NCBI GenBank assembly: GCA_039583345.1
Contig: JAZDSJ010000012.1
Span: 101,647 to 165,646, forward strand
Origin: Tectiglobus diatomicola
Lineage (GTDB): Bacteria; Pseudomonadota; Alphaproteobacteria; Rhizobiales; Hyphomicrobiaceae
Direction of reading: 5' to 3'
DNA: 64,000 nt
A program made the position numbers and the translations under genes. Below the pieces are notes generated by a model. That model did no database searches. It saw only the letters and a program-made list of their open reading frames with translations, and was not told the origin of the DNA. The stretch's first letter is position 1, and each line of letters starts with the position of its first letter. This document shows positions 9,585 through 19,389 of this stretch, one piece after another.

Positions 9585-10580
9585 ATGCAGAATGAAACAC
9601 ATAAATTCTCAGTCGCTCCAATGATGAATTGGACTGATCGACATTGTAGATTTTTTCATAGACTGATATCGAAACGTGCGTTGCTATACACCGAAATGCT
9701 AACTAGCGAGGCAATTATTCACGGTAATCGCAAATCCCTGCTAAAGTTCTCCGAGAAAGAACATCCTGTAGCTTTGCAACTTGGCGGCTCTAAACCTTCA
9801 AACCTAGTTAAGGCGGCCTATATTGGTGAAAATGAAGGCTACGACGAAATTAACCTTAACATAGGTTGTCCTTCAGATCGAGTGCAATCCGGTCGTTTTG
9901 GCGCCTGTCTCATGTCAGAACCAGAATTAGTTGGTGATTGTGTTTCTGCTATGCAGGCTATTGTTGATATTCCTGTGACCATTAAGTGCCGTATTGGCAT
10001 CGACAATCAGAATGTCGCAGAGGACCTTACGCGTTTTATTGAAATAACAGCAGATGCTGGTTGTAAAATTTTTATTGTTCATGCACGTAAGGCTTGGCTT
10101 AAAGGTCTTAGTCCAAAAGAGAATCGTGATGTTCCACCACTGGATTATGATCGTGTTTACCAACTCAAAGCATCAAGACCTGATTTAACAATAGTAATTA
10201 ACGGTGAAATTCGTGATCACAATGCCGCAATGCTCCACCTTAACCATGTCGATGGTGTTATGCTCGGTCGGGCCGTTTACCATATGCCATATTTATTAGC
10301 TGAGGTCGACCAACGATATTTTAATGAGCCGGTGATACCTCATACACGTGAAGAAATCATTAGAGAAATGCTTAATTACATACAGTCACATCTCGACACG
10401 GGAGGACGGCTTCAAGACATAGTGCGTCATATGCTTGGTCTTTATCATGGTCAGCATGGTGCAAAGGCTTTCAGACGCCACATAACTGAAAATTACAAGC
10501 ATGGTGGTATTGAAGTGCTTATACAGGCTATGGAACTAACGTCTGAGCAAGTCAATAAAACCAAAAGCACAACAACTTAG
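9585..10580 (+). CDS. dusA: tRNA-dihydrouridine synthase A
   Basis: 331 residues; FMN-dependent reduction of uridines in the tRNA D loop. TIM-barrel marks: APMMNWTDRHCRFFHR near residue 11-26 (flavin site), ALQLGG at 64-69, the signature NLNIGCPSDRVQSGRFGACLM at about 91-111 with the catalytic cysteine after RFGA, KCRIGID near 138, HARKAWLKGLSPKENR near 170-186, NGEI at 208-211 and MLGRAVYHMPY near 227. The RFGACLM form is DusA-type rather than DusB or DusC. AAAAGGAGAG precedes the ATG. It stands alone between two long gaps. Confidence 0.95.
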   Translation: MQNETHKFSVAPMMNWTDRHCRFFHRLISKRALLYTEMLTSEAIIHGNRKSLLKFSEKEHPVALQLGGSKPSNLVKAAYIGENEGYDEINLNIGCPSDRVQSGRFGACLMSEPELVGDCVSAMQAIVDIPVTIKCRIGIDNQNVAEDLTRFIEITADAGCKIFIVHARKAWLKGLSPKENRDVPPLDYDRVYQLKASRPDLTIVINGEIRDHNAAMLHLNHVDGVMLGRAVYHMPYLLAEVDQRYFNEPVIPHTREEIIREMLNYIQSHLDTGGRLQDIVRHMLGLYHGQHGAKAFRRHITENYKHGGIEVLIQAMELTSEQVNKTKSTTT

Positions 10581-11602
10581 CGTTATATTACCAACCAATA
10601 AAAATAAACTTAGTATACTTATACTCTAATTGGAGAGGATGCAATCTATTTGCAATTCAGATTACCTGAGCTTTTTAAGTTATAAAATCTATAAAAGGCA
10701 ATAGGATTAATAAGACAACTCAAAGTTATTTCCTAACACTTGTAAGGTCGAAAAATCTTAACCAACTCAATAAGTGAAAGATAAGATGTTCATTCTTATA
10801 TGCTTGATCTTCTTAAACTAAACTATCTTTAATCAAAAAAGAGATTTAATTCTTAGCTCATGCAAGCCTGGTAGCTATTTTTTTATGCAAATTTGAAACA
10901 CTTAAGCATTGTTTCTCTCCGTCCAATATATTTTTATTACATATGCTAAATAGTTACAATTTGACCTTGGTAGACCAGGATTATGGTAGCCCACAATGCT
11001 ATGCCACCCCACCATGGCGGGCCTTCCACAAAGACCCACATTCTAGTTACTATTCATACGACATGTAATAACATTTTCCCAATTAAAAGCTTACAACCTT
11101 CGTGAAGTTTTTATTAATCTCATCAATGTATAGGTATCCCTGTTTCAAATTGCCGAGATATTATTAGGAATATTTCTTATAACTATACACTCAATACAGT
11201 TTTAACACCGGAATTCGTAGTAGCTAATGATAGATACTTGGATAATGGGATTAATGCGAGTGTTCAACACATATACCGAATCATAGATGTGCTTAAGTAG
11301 ACAGTTTTCGATCACAATTATTGTACATACTTGATTTACTACTTTAATTAAAAGCGATTTATTTACAATCCGAAGACTTCACTATTTACTTTAAAATAAA
11401 TTAAAGATGCACTTACTTGCATTAATTCTGCGCAACATTTCACCACATCAATTATTGTAATTTATTACGTCCTCGAAAGCATATCAGTTTTGACAGGTTT
11501 TAAATGTCCAAAAACATTTGCAAATAAATATAGTATATGAAATAATTTTACAGCGTGGAAGCTGCCATGAATATAAACAATGTCTCTGAGATTTAATATC
11601 CT
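10581..11602. other. Intergenic region downstream of dusA
   Basis: About 1 kb without a recognised gene. It contains a compact, more GC-rich patch at about 10970-11041 that encodes a 31-residue tryptophan-rich frame on the minus strand (see findings). Confidence 0.45.
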
Positions 11603-11884
11603 TATGTAGATGTTGGTGGCTTTGAAAGACCTATTGATTTGTTATTAGCTGTGGCTTATATAACTCGTCTCTATCTGGCAGCCATTTATCTCGCGATAAC
11701 CGCTCGGCCTACGTATATCAAGTCTCGTAAATAATAACTACAGCTAGAGGCTTTACACAATAATAGTAACCGTCGAGCAATAGCCCGTTTAGTGCCTATT
11801 TTCGCGTTTATAATGGTTAAGTGGGATACGTAATGTTGCCTTCTAGCTGATAGCTCGTGATATGATATGCTTCAAGTTACTGCT
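11603..11884 (+). pseudogene. scpA: Decayed segregation and condensation protein A (scpA)
   Basis: No start codon or continuous frame. From 11603 the translation reads VDVGGFERPIDLLLAVA, matching the ScpA N-terminal signature (FEGPLDLLLxLA). Without a frame change it then reads YLAAIYLAITARPTYIKSRK, matching the later ScpA stretch LAADYLVMAAWLAYLKSR, so the codons normally between them are deleted; a stop follows at 11732. Further on, fragments resembling the ScpA FARGMPE and LYDLLKAYA motifs appear (IFAFIMVK near 11800; YDMLQVTA at 11861-11884) in shifted frames. ScpA is the kleisin subunit of the SMC-ScpAB condensin. The relic call rests on these ordered matches by eye. Confidence 0.6.
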
Positions 11885-12437
11885 TGTCAGAATCCGAAGA
11901 TTAATCGATGCTTACTAATTTCCATTGTGTTGCAAATACATTTATATTGTTAGAAGCATATACAAAAAATCATCAACGAAGTTTGCCGTATCTTAATAAG
12001 GTCAAAAAATATACAGCTATATAAAGTAAAGACATACGTACTCACCTTAAATATCTAGAAATATCTAGTTAGCCAAATTTCTGATATTGGACCAGTTAGA
12101 CTAATACCTTTAAGACTAACTATACTCTAGAAAAAATGCCGACAGTTATCGCTAATCCACTAACAATGACCTTAGTAACTTTTCTACTCTCATACCAAAT
12201 GAATTATCACTTGAACAAGAGAACAGGATGACAAAACTGAATAAAAGAAGTAATGATAAATACTTTACATTAAACCTTATAATGAATAAATAGATTATAA
12301 AAAATCAAATTATCAATGAAAATAATAGAAGTTAATGTATCGTTTATTGATGTCAAGCGTTACTAAATTTATAATTTAGGCAATCGTAATAAGCCATATA
12401 TCTTTACTGCAGTTTCCAATTAAGTCAGATTGATGTA
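11885..12437. other. AT-rich intergenic region
   Basis: About 550 bases after the scpA relic. An scpB relic would be expected here if the two were once adjacent, but I could not recognise one. Confidence 0.4.
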
Positions 12438-13199
12438 ATGTCGAAAAAAAGTTCCGGACTTTCCACAGCTGAGATATTTGATGATTTAATTAGGGCAACC
12501 TTTTCTTGCACATTAGTAGTAATTATAATCCTATTATCGTTAATAGTTTCTTCTATTACGATGAAATTATCGTTCTTTACGTCAAATGATTTAATAGATA
12601 ATACGAGTGAAAAGTCTTCGGTTACAATCTGGACAAGTCTTTTGATTTACCAGATTACTATAATCGCCTTAATTATGTTTCATTTACGAACAACGTCTAC
12701 CGAGATAGTTGATTTTAAATCAAATTCTAGCCGAGTACGAAACTCGCTTTATAAGAATATGTATCTACTTCTAATTACGATAAGTATAACAATTTCCTTT
12801 ACATCGTTAATATCTGTGCTATTTCCCAAGCAGTTTCAATATGATCTTCATCAATTCCATAAATTATTAAAAGATGCATCTTTAGTTCCAATCTTTTTAG
12901 CCGTTGCTATAGGCGCGCCCATATCGGAAGAGTTATTGTTTCGCAGGTATCTATTTAAGAACTTATCGGAAACTCGACTGGGCTTTAGTGGTGCAGCTAT
13001 AATATCTACAACGGGATGGACTATGCTGCACTCTAGTTATTCATCGAGTGGCATGGTAAAAATATTCTTCGCCGGCTTAATGTTATCCTGGTTGTTTCAT
13101 AAAACAATGAAATTATTCATGCCTGTTATTTTTCATGCCGTATATAATATAATTAGTTTAACATATTTACTGTTTACACAAAGATTACCTTCTATTTAA
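12438..13199 (+). CDS. CPBP (CAAX/Abi-type) intramembrane metalloprotease
   Basis: 253 residues with several membrane segments (about 22-42, 66-84, 107-129, 150-162, 184-196, 207-220, 229-247). The three family motifs are present: EELLFRRYLF with Glu164-Glu165 and Arg169, a histidine in WTMLHSS (His198), and FHAVYNI with His233 and Asn237. Such proteins are related to CAAX prenyl proteases; bacterial members include self-immunity and signalling factors, and the substrate here is unknown. The gene is isolated, very AT-rich and rich in Ile/Ser/Thr. It ends about 70 bases before thyA, so read-through into thyA is possible. Confidence 0.85.
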   Translation: MSKKSSGLSTAEIFDDLIRATFSCTLVVIIILLSLIVSSITMKLSFFTSNDLIDNTSEKSSVTIWTSLLIYQITIIALIMFHLRTTSTEIVDFKSNSSRVRNSLYKNMYLLLITISITISFTSLISVLFPKQFQYDLHQFHKLLKDASLVPIFLAVAIGAPISEELLFRRYLFKNLSETRLGFSGAAIISTTGWTMLHSSYSSSGMVKIFFAGLMLSWLFHKTMKLFMPVIFHAVYNIISLTYLLFTQRLPSI

Positions 13200-13272
13200 T
13201 AACGAAGATTTTGGGGCCAAAAGTTTTTGCTGTTTGTTACACTTTTCTTACAGCATGTGTGGGAGACGAAGG

Positions 13273-14067
13273 ATGCAACAGTATCTTGATCTTATGTACC
13301 ATGTTCGAAATTATGGAACGTGCAGGACAGATCGTACAGGAATAGGTACACTTAGCTCATTTGGATACCAAATGCGGTTCAACTTGAACAATGGCTTTCC
13401 ATGCATTACAACTAAAAAGCTACATATAAAATCAGTTATTCATGAACTCTTATGGTTTTTAAAAGGTGACACCAACATATCATATCTTGTAACTAATGGT
13501 GTTTCCATCTGGAACCAATGGGCAGATGAGAATGGTGATCTTGGTCCCGTTTATGGATATCAATGGCGCTCTTGGCCGGCCAGCGACAGTTCAACTATCG
13601 ATCAAATTGCTAAAGCAATCGATTTATTACGTGAAACACCTGATAGTCGCCGTATTATAGTAACTGCATGGAATCCAGCTGATTTACCAAAAATGAAATT
13701 AGCGCCTTGCCATTGCCTTTTTCAATTCTACGTTTCAGAAGGTAGACTGTCTTGCCAGCTCTATCAGAGATCTGCTGATATATTTCTTGGTGTACCTTTC
13801 AATATAGCTAGCTATGCATTGTTGACGATGATGATTGCGCAAGTCACAAACTTGAAACTAGGTGAGTTTATTCATACACTCGGAGACGCTCATCTCTATC
13901 TTACTCATCTCGATCAAGCCGACACACAACTTGGGCGAGAGCCTAAAATGATGCCAGTTATGGAACTTAATCCCAATGTGCAAAGCGTTTTCGACTTTGT
14001 ATACGAAGATTTCATATTAAAGGACTACTATCCACATCCACATATTAAAGCACCAGTAGCGGTCTAA
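13273..14067 (+). CDS. thyA: Thymidylate synthase
   Basis: 264 residues from ATG at 13273, the same length as E. coli ThyA, and its N-terminus MQQYLDLMYHV aligns to the family start. The frame is open 13 codons further upstream, but GGAG 8 bases before 13273 and the family length favour this start. It methylates dUMP to dTMP using methylene-tetrahydrofolate. Visible marks: DRTGIGTLSSFG, the active-site cysteine in LAPCHCLFQFYV, QLYQRSADIFLGVPFNIASYA, and the C-terminal APVAV. No folA follows, unlike many genomes. Its stop codon overlaps the glmM stop on the other strand by 3 bases. Confidence 0.97.
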   Translation: MQQYLDLMYHVRNYGTCRTDRTGIGTLSSFGYQMRFNLNNGFPCITTKKLHIKSVIHELLWFLKGDTNISYLVTNGVSIWNQWADENGDLGPVYGYQWRSWPASDSSTIDQIAKAIDLLRETPDSRRIIVTAWNPADLPKMKLAPCHCLFQFYVSEGRLSCQLYQRSADIFLGVPFNIASYALLTMMIAQVTNLKLGEFIHTLGDAHLYLTHLDQADTQLGREPKMMPVMELNPNVQSVFDFVYEDFILKDYYPHPHIKAPVAV

Positions 14068-15416
14068 GATTTCACGGCACTTTTCACTGCTTCAACTATG
14101 TTGCTCACAACATCGAATACAAGTTCTTTATCATCACCTTCACCCATCACGCGGATTACCGATTCTGTTCCGGATGGTCGAATAACCAAACGGCCTGTAT
14201 CACCTAGTCTAGCCTTACCTGCATCAATAGCCTTCTTTACGTTAGCAGCAGAAAGGGGTTTACCTGATCCATAACTTATATTCTCTAGTATCTGCGGTAA
14301 TGGTTCAAAACGACGGCAAACTTTACTTACCGGATTTCCTGTGGATACGACTACTGCTAGTATTTGCAAAGCAGATATTAAGCCATCCCCTGTTGTTGTG
14401 AAATCTGATAATATTATATGTCCAGACTGTTCACCACCAATATTGAAACCGTGCTTACGCATATGCTCTACAACATATCGATCGCCGACCGGAGTTCTTG
14501 TAAGGCCTAAGCCGATGTCTTTGAGATAACGCTCTAGACCGAGATTAGACATCACTGTTGCAACAACACCATCTGCTACCAAACGACCTCGACTATGCCA
14601 GCTTTCTGCGATCACTGCCATAAGTTGATCTCCGTTTACGATAGTACCGTGTTCATCTACTATAACAACTCGGTCAGCATCACCGTCTAACGCAATACCA
14701 ATGTCTGCCCGAACCTCATTGACTTTTTTAATCAGCGCCTCTGGTGCTGTAGAGCCGCAGTTTAGATTGATATTATGTCCGTTTGGTTCAACACCAATTT
14801 TTATAACCTCAGCACCTAGCTCCCACAACGCGTTTGGTGCAACGCTATATGCTGCTCCGTTGGCACAATCAATGACAATTCGCAAACCATCTAGACGTAG
14901 ATTACGAGGTAATGTTCGCTTAGCAAATTCAATATAACGCTCTTGTGCACTTTCCACGCGAGTAGCTCGCCCTATATCATCAGCAGTAGTTAAAAGATCA
15001 GACACGGGTCCATCTATCATACGCTCTATTTCCATTTCTGTCTCATCAGAAAATTTATAGCCACTGCTATTAAAAAGTTTTATTCCATTATCTTCAAATG
15101 GGTTATGGGATGCTGAGATCATTACGCCAATATCGGCGCGTAATGAGCGTGTCAACATTGCAACAGCCGGGGTCGGCATCGGCCCTAATAAAAAAACATC
15201 ACATCCGACTGCAGTAAACCCTGACATAAGCGCAGATTCAATCATATATCCTGACAGGCGAGTATCTTTTCCAATCACAACGCGGTGGCGATCTGTATGG
15301 CTATTTGACAAAATTCTGCCGGTAGCCATACCTACTTTAAGTGCCATTTCCGATGACATTGGGTGCGTGTTTGCAGGTCCACGAATTCCGTCTGTTCCAA
15401 AATATTTACGTGCCAT
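14064..15416 (-). CDS. glmM: Phosphoglucosamine mutase
   Basis: 450 residues; converts glucosamine-6-phosphate to glucosamine-1-phosphate for UDP-GlcNAc and so for peptidoglycan and lipid A. The N-terminus MARKYFGTDGIRG is diagnostic. The phosphorylated serine lies in MISASHNPFEDNG (Ser103), the Mg site in ALDGDADRV, the sugar specificity loop in GGEQSGHIIL, and the phosphate-binding loop in RPSGTESVIRVM. Full length with all key residues. In many alphaproteobacteria glmM follows ftsH and folP; neither is present upstream, where a 0.9-kb gap lies instead. It converges on thyA with overlapping stop codons. Confidence 0.97.
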   Translation of the reverse strand: MARKYFGTDGIRGPANTHPMSSEMALKVGMATGRILSNSHTDRHRVVIGKDTRLSGYMIESALMSGFTAVGCDVFLLGPMPTPAVAMLTRSLRADIGVMISASHNPFEDNGIKLFNSSGYKFSDETEMEIERMIDGPVSDLLTTADDIGRATRVESAQERYIEFAKRTLPRNLRLDGLRIVIDCANGAAYSVAPNALWELGAEVIKIGVEPNGHNINLNCGSTAPEALIKKVNEVRADIGIALDGDADRVVIVDEHGTIVNGDQLMAVIAESWHSRGRLVADGVVATVMSNLGLERYLKDIGLGLTRTPVGDRYVVEHMRKHGFNIGGEQSGHIILSDFTTTGDGLISALQILAVVVSTGNPVSKVCRRFEPLPQILENISYGSGKPLSAANVKKAIDAGKARLGDTGRLVIRPSGTESVIRVMGEGDDKELVFDVVSNIVEAVKSAVKS

Positions 15417-16342
15417 TTATTTTTTCCCTAAATATCTAATGCTGCGTTAAAATTTTAGAAATTTAATATTTGAAATCATCCGACGACAGAACATAATCCA
15501 AAACTTTCAAGCTACGGAGATGTAATTCAAATTACTGAAGTAGCATGAAGCTGTCGTATACATATTTGTTTCAATGAGTATTCTCTAAAAAAGTTTTATC
15601 GCAAGTAAAGTCAGCTTCTTTTATAAATAATATCTCTAAACATTTGTATGCCTAGCATGCTTAGTTAAGACTTTTAAATCTAGAGAGCGCGAGAAGTAAA
15701 AAGTTTTTAATTTAAATCTACTATTACATCGACAGCCTTTGAGTTTAGAATCAAATATAGACGCAAAAATTTGTATGATGTTATCTTAAGATATTTCATA
15801 ATTAACTAAATTAATTTAAATTTTTACTTCTATTTGATATAATAATAATATCTTATATATAACAAAGTTATCTATATTTACTTGATTTAATATTGAAATC
15901 TAAAATACCTTTAGATAACACTAAATAATTAAATGCCCAGGTTGTGTGATAATATGCATGTTTAGATTTAAACCAAAAAGTAATTAAATCTTAAAAGCCA
16001 AACACGTATATATAGTTGTGTTAATCATTAAGTTAAAAGCCTATTTTACTGCAGTAAGTTATATACACAGAATTGACAATTCACAACTTAGCGTTATAAC
16101 CTGCTAATAAAACTTAGAGGACTATATCTCAATTTTTTTGAAATTATATTTTACTTACAGATTAATTAAAGTCAGGCTGCATTTATGTTCGAAACTATTA
16201 ATATTATAATACATTTTTGCTTAACACCTCTAATAAAAAAATTACCTAAGCCACAAGTTTTAATATTTTTCGCGAATTGAGAAATAACAAATTTTAGTAC
16301 AACCCAATTACCAACTTAGTGATATTGGATATTACAAAATAA
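15417..16342. other. 0.9-kb AT-rich intergenic region
   Basis: Between divergent glmM and the H-NS-like gene, so it must contain both promoters. Dense stops in all frames; no trace of ftsH or folP, the common neighbours of glmM, is recognisable. Confidence 0.5.
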
Positions 16343-16696
16343 ATGTTAGCAACATTCAAAACGAAAGATGATATAGTGCGTCAAATTAATCTAGAAAAAA
16401 TGTCACTTAAAGATCTACTCGAACTAGAGATAAAAGTGCAATTAGCGATTGAAACTGCCAAGGACACTCAGCGCATTGAGCTAAAGCAAAGGATTGAAGA
16501 AATAGCTTCTGACTCAGGGTTTTCAATTGAGGAGTTGTTTTCCCATGGACGTCCTTCATTAAAGGGAAGAACAGTTGCTCCAAAATATATTAATCCAGAT
16601 AACCGTTCAGAAACTTGGACTGGGCGTGGACGCAAACCTAAGTGGCTAGTAGCTAAACTTGAAAACGGTGCGGCTATCGAAGAATTTGCTATATAA
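16343..16696 (+). CDS. H-NS family nucleoid protein (HvrA-like)
   Basis: 117 residues. The N-terminal half is predicted helical and charged (about 15-60), suited to dimerisation by coiled coil. The C-terminus carries the H-NS DNA-binding domain: YINPDNRSETWTGRGRKPKW at about 81-100, with the conserved W-x-G-R-G-R-x-P-x-W core that binds the minor groove of AT-rich DNA. The spacer and length match the HvrA/Bph3 type of alphaproteobacteria rather than enterobacterial H-NS. It stands alone. A silencer of AT-rich DNA kept in a very AT-rich genome is likely a general chromatin protein. Confidence 0.88.
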   Translation: MLATFKTKDDIVRQINLEKMSLKDLLELEIKVQLAIETAKDTQRIELKQRIEEIASDSGFSIEELFSHGRPSLKGRTVAPKYINPDNRSETWTGRGRKPKWLVAKLENGAAIEEFAI

Positions 16697-17438
16697 ATCA
16701 ATAGCACATACTTGCATGAGATTTAAGATCTATTGGTGTTATATTAACTAAATAACAGTTTTCAAGACCTAATATCTTTAGAATGCAGGCTCGCTTCACA
16801 ATATAATTCTATAACTGATCATGTAAATTTGGCTTTTAATAAGCAAGTATTGCCGTGATTAAACCATAAGACTTTAAGAAAGTTACAAAAGTATCATACT
16901 ACGAATTTTTCTATTGCTTTTTTACGGTATTGTAAAAATTTATTTTAATTATTGCATTGTTGTACGACCTTAAGGTGCTCACATATGAAATTAATATTCA
17001 TAAATTTTTTAGAACCTATAAACTTTATTTTGACAAATTTAAGTGTATTTGGAATTATGAACTAATTTATGCAGTTATACTTATTTTAGGTCATTATCCG
17101 ATCCCATAAAAAATCTTCTTTAATGACTATTACTGTAATAACGAATTTAGTTTTCAACTTTCACTATATATCTGCTCCTTTAATCTAATATTGCGGGTCT
17201 AACCTATATAATTTATGATATTTTTAACTTTAGAATCAGTACTAAGATCAGCTATAAGGTATTACTTATACAGAAAGTCAACAAATCATTTAGGCTTGAA
17301 GGAAAATCAAACTTAATACTTATGAAACTTTATTGTGAATCATAATATTAAAAATTAGAATAAAAAATAATCTAAAAAGTCAAATATTTTCAGAGTTAAT
17401 TGAATTTGAAAAAAACTTATTACATTTAAGAGCCAGAC
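16697..17438. other. 0.74-kb AT-rich intergenic region
   Basis: Between the H-NS-like gene and leuD. leuC, which usually lies upstream of leuD, is absent, and I see no relic of it here. No other structure recognised. Confidence 0.5.
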
Positions 17439-18044
17439 ATGAGAAAATTTACTACGCTCACAGGAATTGCTGTACCTTTAAACATAATTAATGTCGATAC
17501 AGATATGATTATTCCTAAAGTCTATCTTAAAACGGTTAAACGGACTGGGCTTGGAAAGGCACTATTCGCCGAAATGAGGTATGATGAAAATCAAGCTGAG
17601 GTATCTGATTTCATCCTAAATAAGCCAAAATATCGCAATGCCAAAATTATAGTTGCTGGAGATAATTTTGGTTGCGGATCAAGTCGTGAGCACGCACCTT
17701 GGGCATTGTTAGACTTTGGCATTCGCGCTATAATTGCCCCTTCTTTTGCAGACATTTTTTATAATAACGCCTTTAAGAATGGTATTCTTCCTATCTGCAT
17801 TTCAAAGCAACGTGTTCACGCTTTATTTGATACATTAACTCATAACGACGACACTAAGATTACTATTGATCTTAATCAGCAAACATTGAAATCTCCTGAT
17901 GGTATCACAGACAAATTCGAGATTGATTTACATAGAAAAAAATGCCTTCTTGACGGTTTAGATGATATCGATATAACGATGGCAAAAAAGAATGACATAG
18001 ATAGCTATGAAGCTCGAACGAGATTGATAAAACCTTGGGTATAA
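17439..18044 (+). CDS. leuD: 3-isopropylmalate dehydratase small subunit
   Basis: 201 residues. With LeuC it isomerises 2- to 3-isopropylmalate in leucine synthesis. The start MRKFTTLTGIAVPLNIINVDTD fits the family, followed by the MIIPKVYLK segment and the substrate-binding loop FGCGSSREHAPWAL at about 77-90; then IAPSFADIFYNNAFKNGILPI. Length is normal. The catalytic Fe-S cluster sits on LeuC, which is not in this window, so LeuD works only if leuC is encoded elsewhere. Wide gaps on both sides suggest single-gene transcription. Confidence 0.96.
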   Translation: MRKFTTLTGIAVPLNIINVDTDMIIPKVYLKTVKRTGLGKALFAEMRYDENQAEVSDFILNKPKYRNAKIIVAGDNFGCGSSREHAPWALLDFGIRAIIAPSFADIFYNNAFKNGILPICISKQRVHALFDTLTHNDDTKITIDLNQQTLKSPDGITDKFEIDLHRKKCLLDGLDDIDITMAKKNDIDSYEARTRLIKPWV

Positions 18045-18423
18045 TGTATGCACTCAAAATTTAAAAAATCGTCGTACCGACAAATACTTTTAGTAATCCA
18101 TTTACAGTTAATTTCAATTCTCATCTAAATTGACACGAATACTGAACAATCAATAAAGGTTATTTGTTGCAATATACTTTTCTTTAATTCTAAATTGTCA
18201 GCTTAAACTTTTGAAATTTATGACATGTTGCATAGAGATAATTCTTAAAATATCAAACTATTTATAGAAAAATTTATTGTACTTTTACATTACACATTAC
18301 TTTTAGACTAAAAATATAAGCAATTTTGTCACAAGTATACAGTAATTTACCTTACATTATAGGCACGTTACTTATATCTCATCTCAATGCTCATCATGAA
18401 CAGAATTGTAGAGAAATATAAAA
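18045..18423. other. Intergenic region between convergent leuD and glpX
   Basis: About 380 bases, AT-rich. No clear hairpin terminator and no gene recognised. Confidence 0.45.
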
Positions 18424-19389
18424 CTATGTAATCACCATTTTGTCATCAATGTTTTTAAAAACTGTCTTTACTCTTCTTAATGTACCAGTATTAGACCTCA
18501 TTATTACAGTTTCTGTCTCTGTTAAATCGCGACGAAACTTAACACCATTTAGAAATGAGCCGCCCGTTACTCCAGTTGCTGAAAAAATCACATCGCCGAA
18601 GGCCATTTCATTCACACCATATTTTCTTTTAATGTCAGCCCCCATGTTCTCTGCTCTACTTTGTTCATCTTCATTACACGGTAAAAGACGACATTGCATC
18701 TGACCGCCAGTACATCGTAATGCGGCGGCTGCAAGAACCCCTTCAGGCGCACCTCCTGAGCCCAAATAGATATCTACATTAGTTTGTATTGGATCAGTTG
18801 TCCAGATAACGCCAGCTATATCACCATCGGAAATCAACTGAACAGAAGCGCCAACTTCACGAACTTTAGAAATTAATTGGGCATGACGAGGACGATTTAG
18901 TATACATGCTGTAATCTCATTAACTGGTACACCCTTTTCTTTTGCTACTGCTTTAATATTATCTTGCGGTGTCGCGTCAAGATCGATAGTGCCAGCTGGA
19001 AAGCCAGGACCTATAGCTATTTTTTCCATATAGATGTCGGGTGCGTGCAGAAAACCACCAGATTCAGCTATCGCTATAACAGCAAATGCATTTGGCATAT
19101 TATTAGCGCAAATGGATGTGCCTTCCAACGGATCAACTGCAATATCGACTGCAGGCCCACGACCAGTACCAACCTTCTCACCAATGTAAAGCATTGGTGC
19201 TTTATCCATTTCACCTTCACCAATTACAACAGTACCATCTATATTAATATAGCTGAGTTCTTTTCTCATTGCATCAGTAGCTGCTTTATCAGCAGCTTTT
19301 ACATTTCCACGTCCACGGTGTCTTGCTGCTGCAATAGCTGCTACCTCTGTAACTCTTCCAATTTCCAGAACTAGTGTTCGGTCTAACAT
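18424..19389 (-). CDS. glpX: Fructose-1,6-bisphosphatase class II
   Basis: 321 residues; removes the 1-phosphate from fructose-1,6-bisphosphate in gluconeogenesis. Visible metal and substrate residues: VIGEGEMDKAPML at 55-66, DPLEGTSICA at 86-95, and YLGSGGAPEGVLAAAALRC in the middle. N-terminus LVLEIGRVTEVAAIAAA is typical. In many alphaproteobacteria glpX sits between hom and recJ; neither is seen here. A perfect 16-base palindrome lies about 130 bases upstream of the start and may be an operator. Some alphaproteobacterial GlpX enzymes also act on sedoheptulose bisphosphate; this cannot be judged here. Confidence 0.96.
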   Translation of the reverse strand: MLDRTLVLEIGRVTEVAAIAAARHRGRGNVKAADKAATDAMRKELSYINIDGTVVIGEGEMDKAPMLYIGEKVGTGRGPAVDIAVDPLEGTSICANNMPNAFAVIAIAESGGFLHAPDIYMEKIAIGPGFPAGTIDLDATPQDNIKAVAKEKGVPVNEITACILNRPRHAQLISKVREVGASVQLISDGDIAGVIWTTDPIQTNVDIYLGSGGAPEGVLAAAALRCTGGQMQCRLLPCNEDEQSRAENMGADIKRKYGVNEMAFGDVIFSATGVTGGSFLNGVKFRRDLTETETVIMRSNTGTLRRVKTVFKNIDDKMVIT

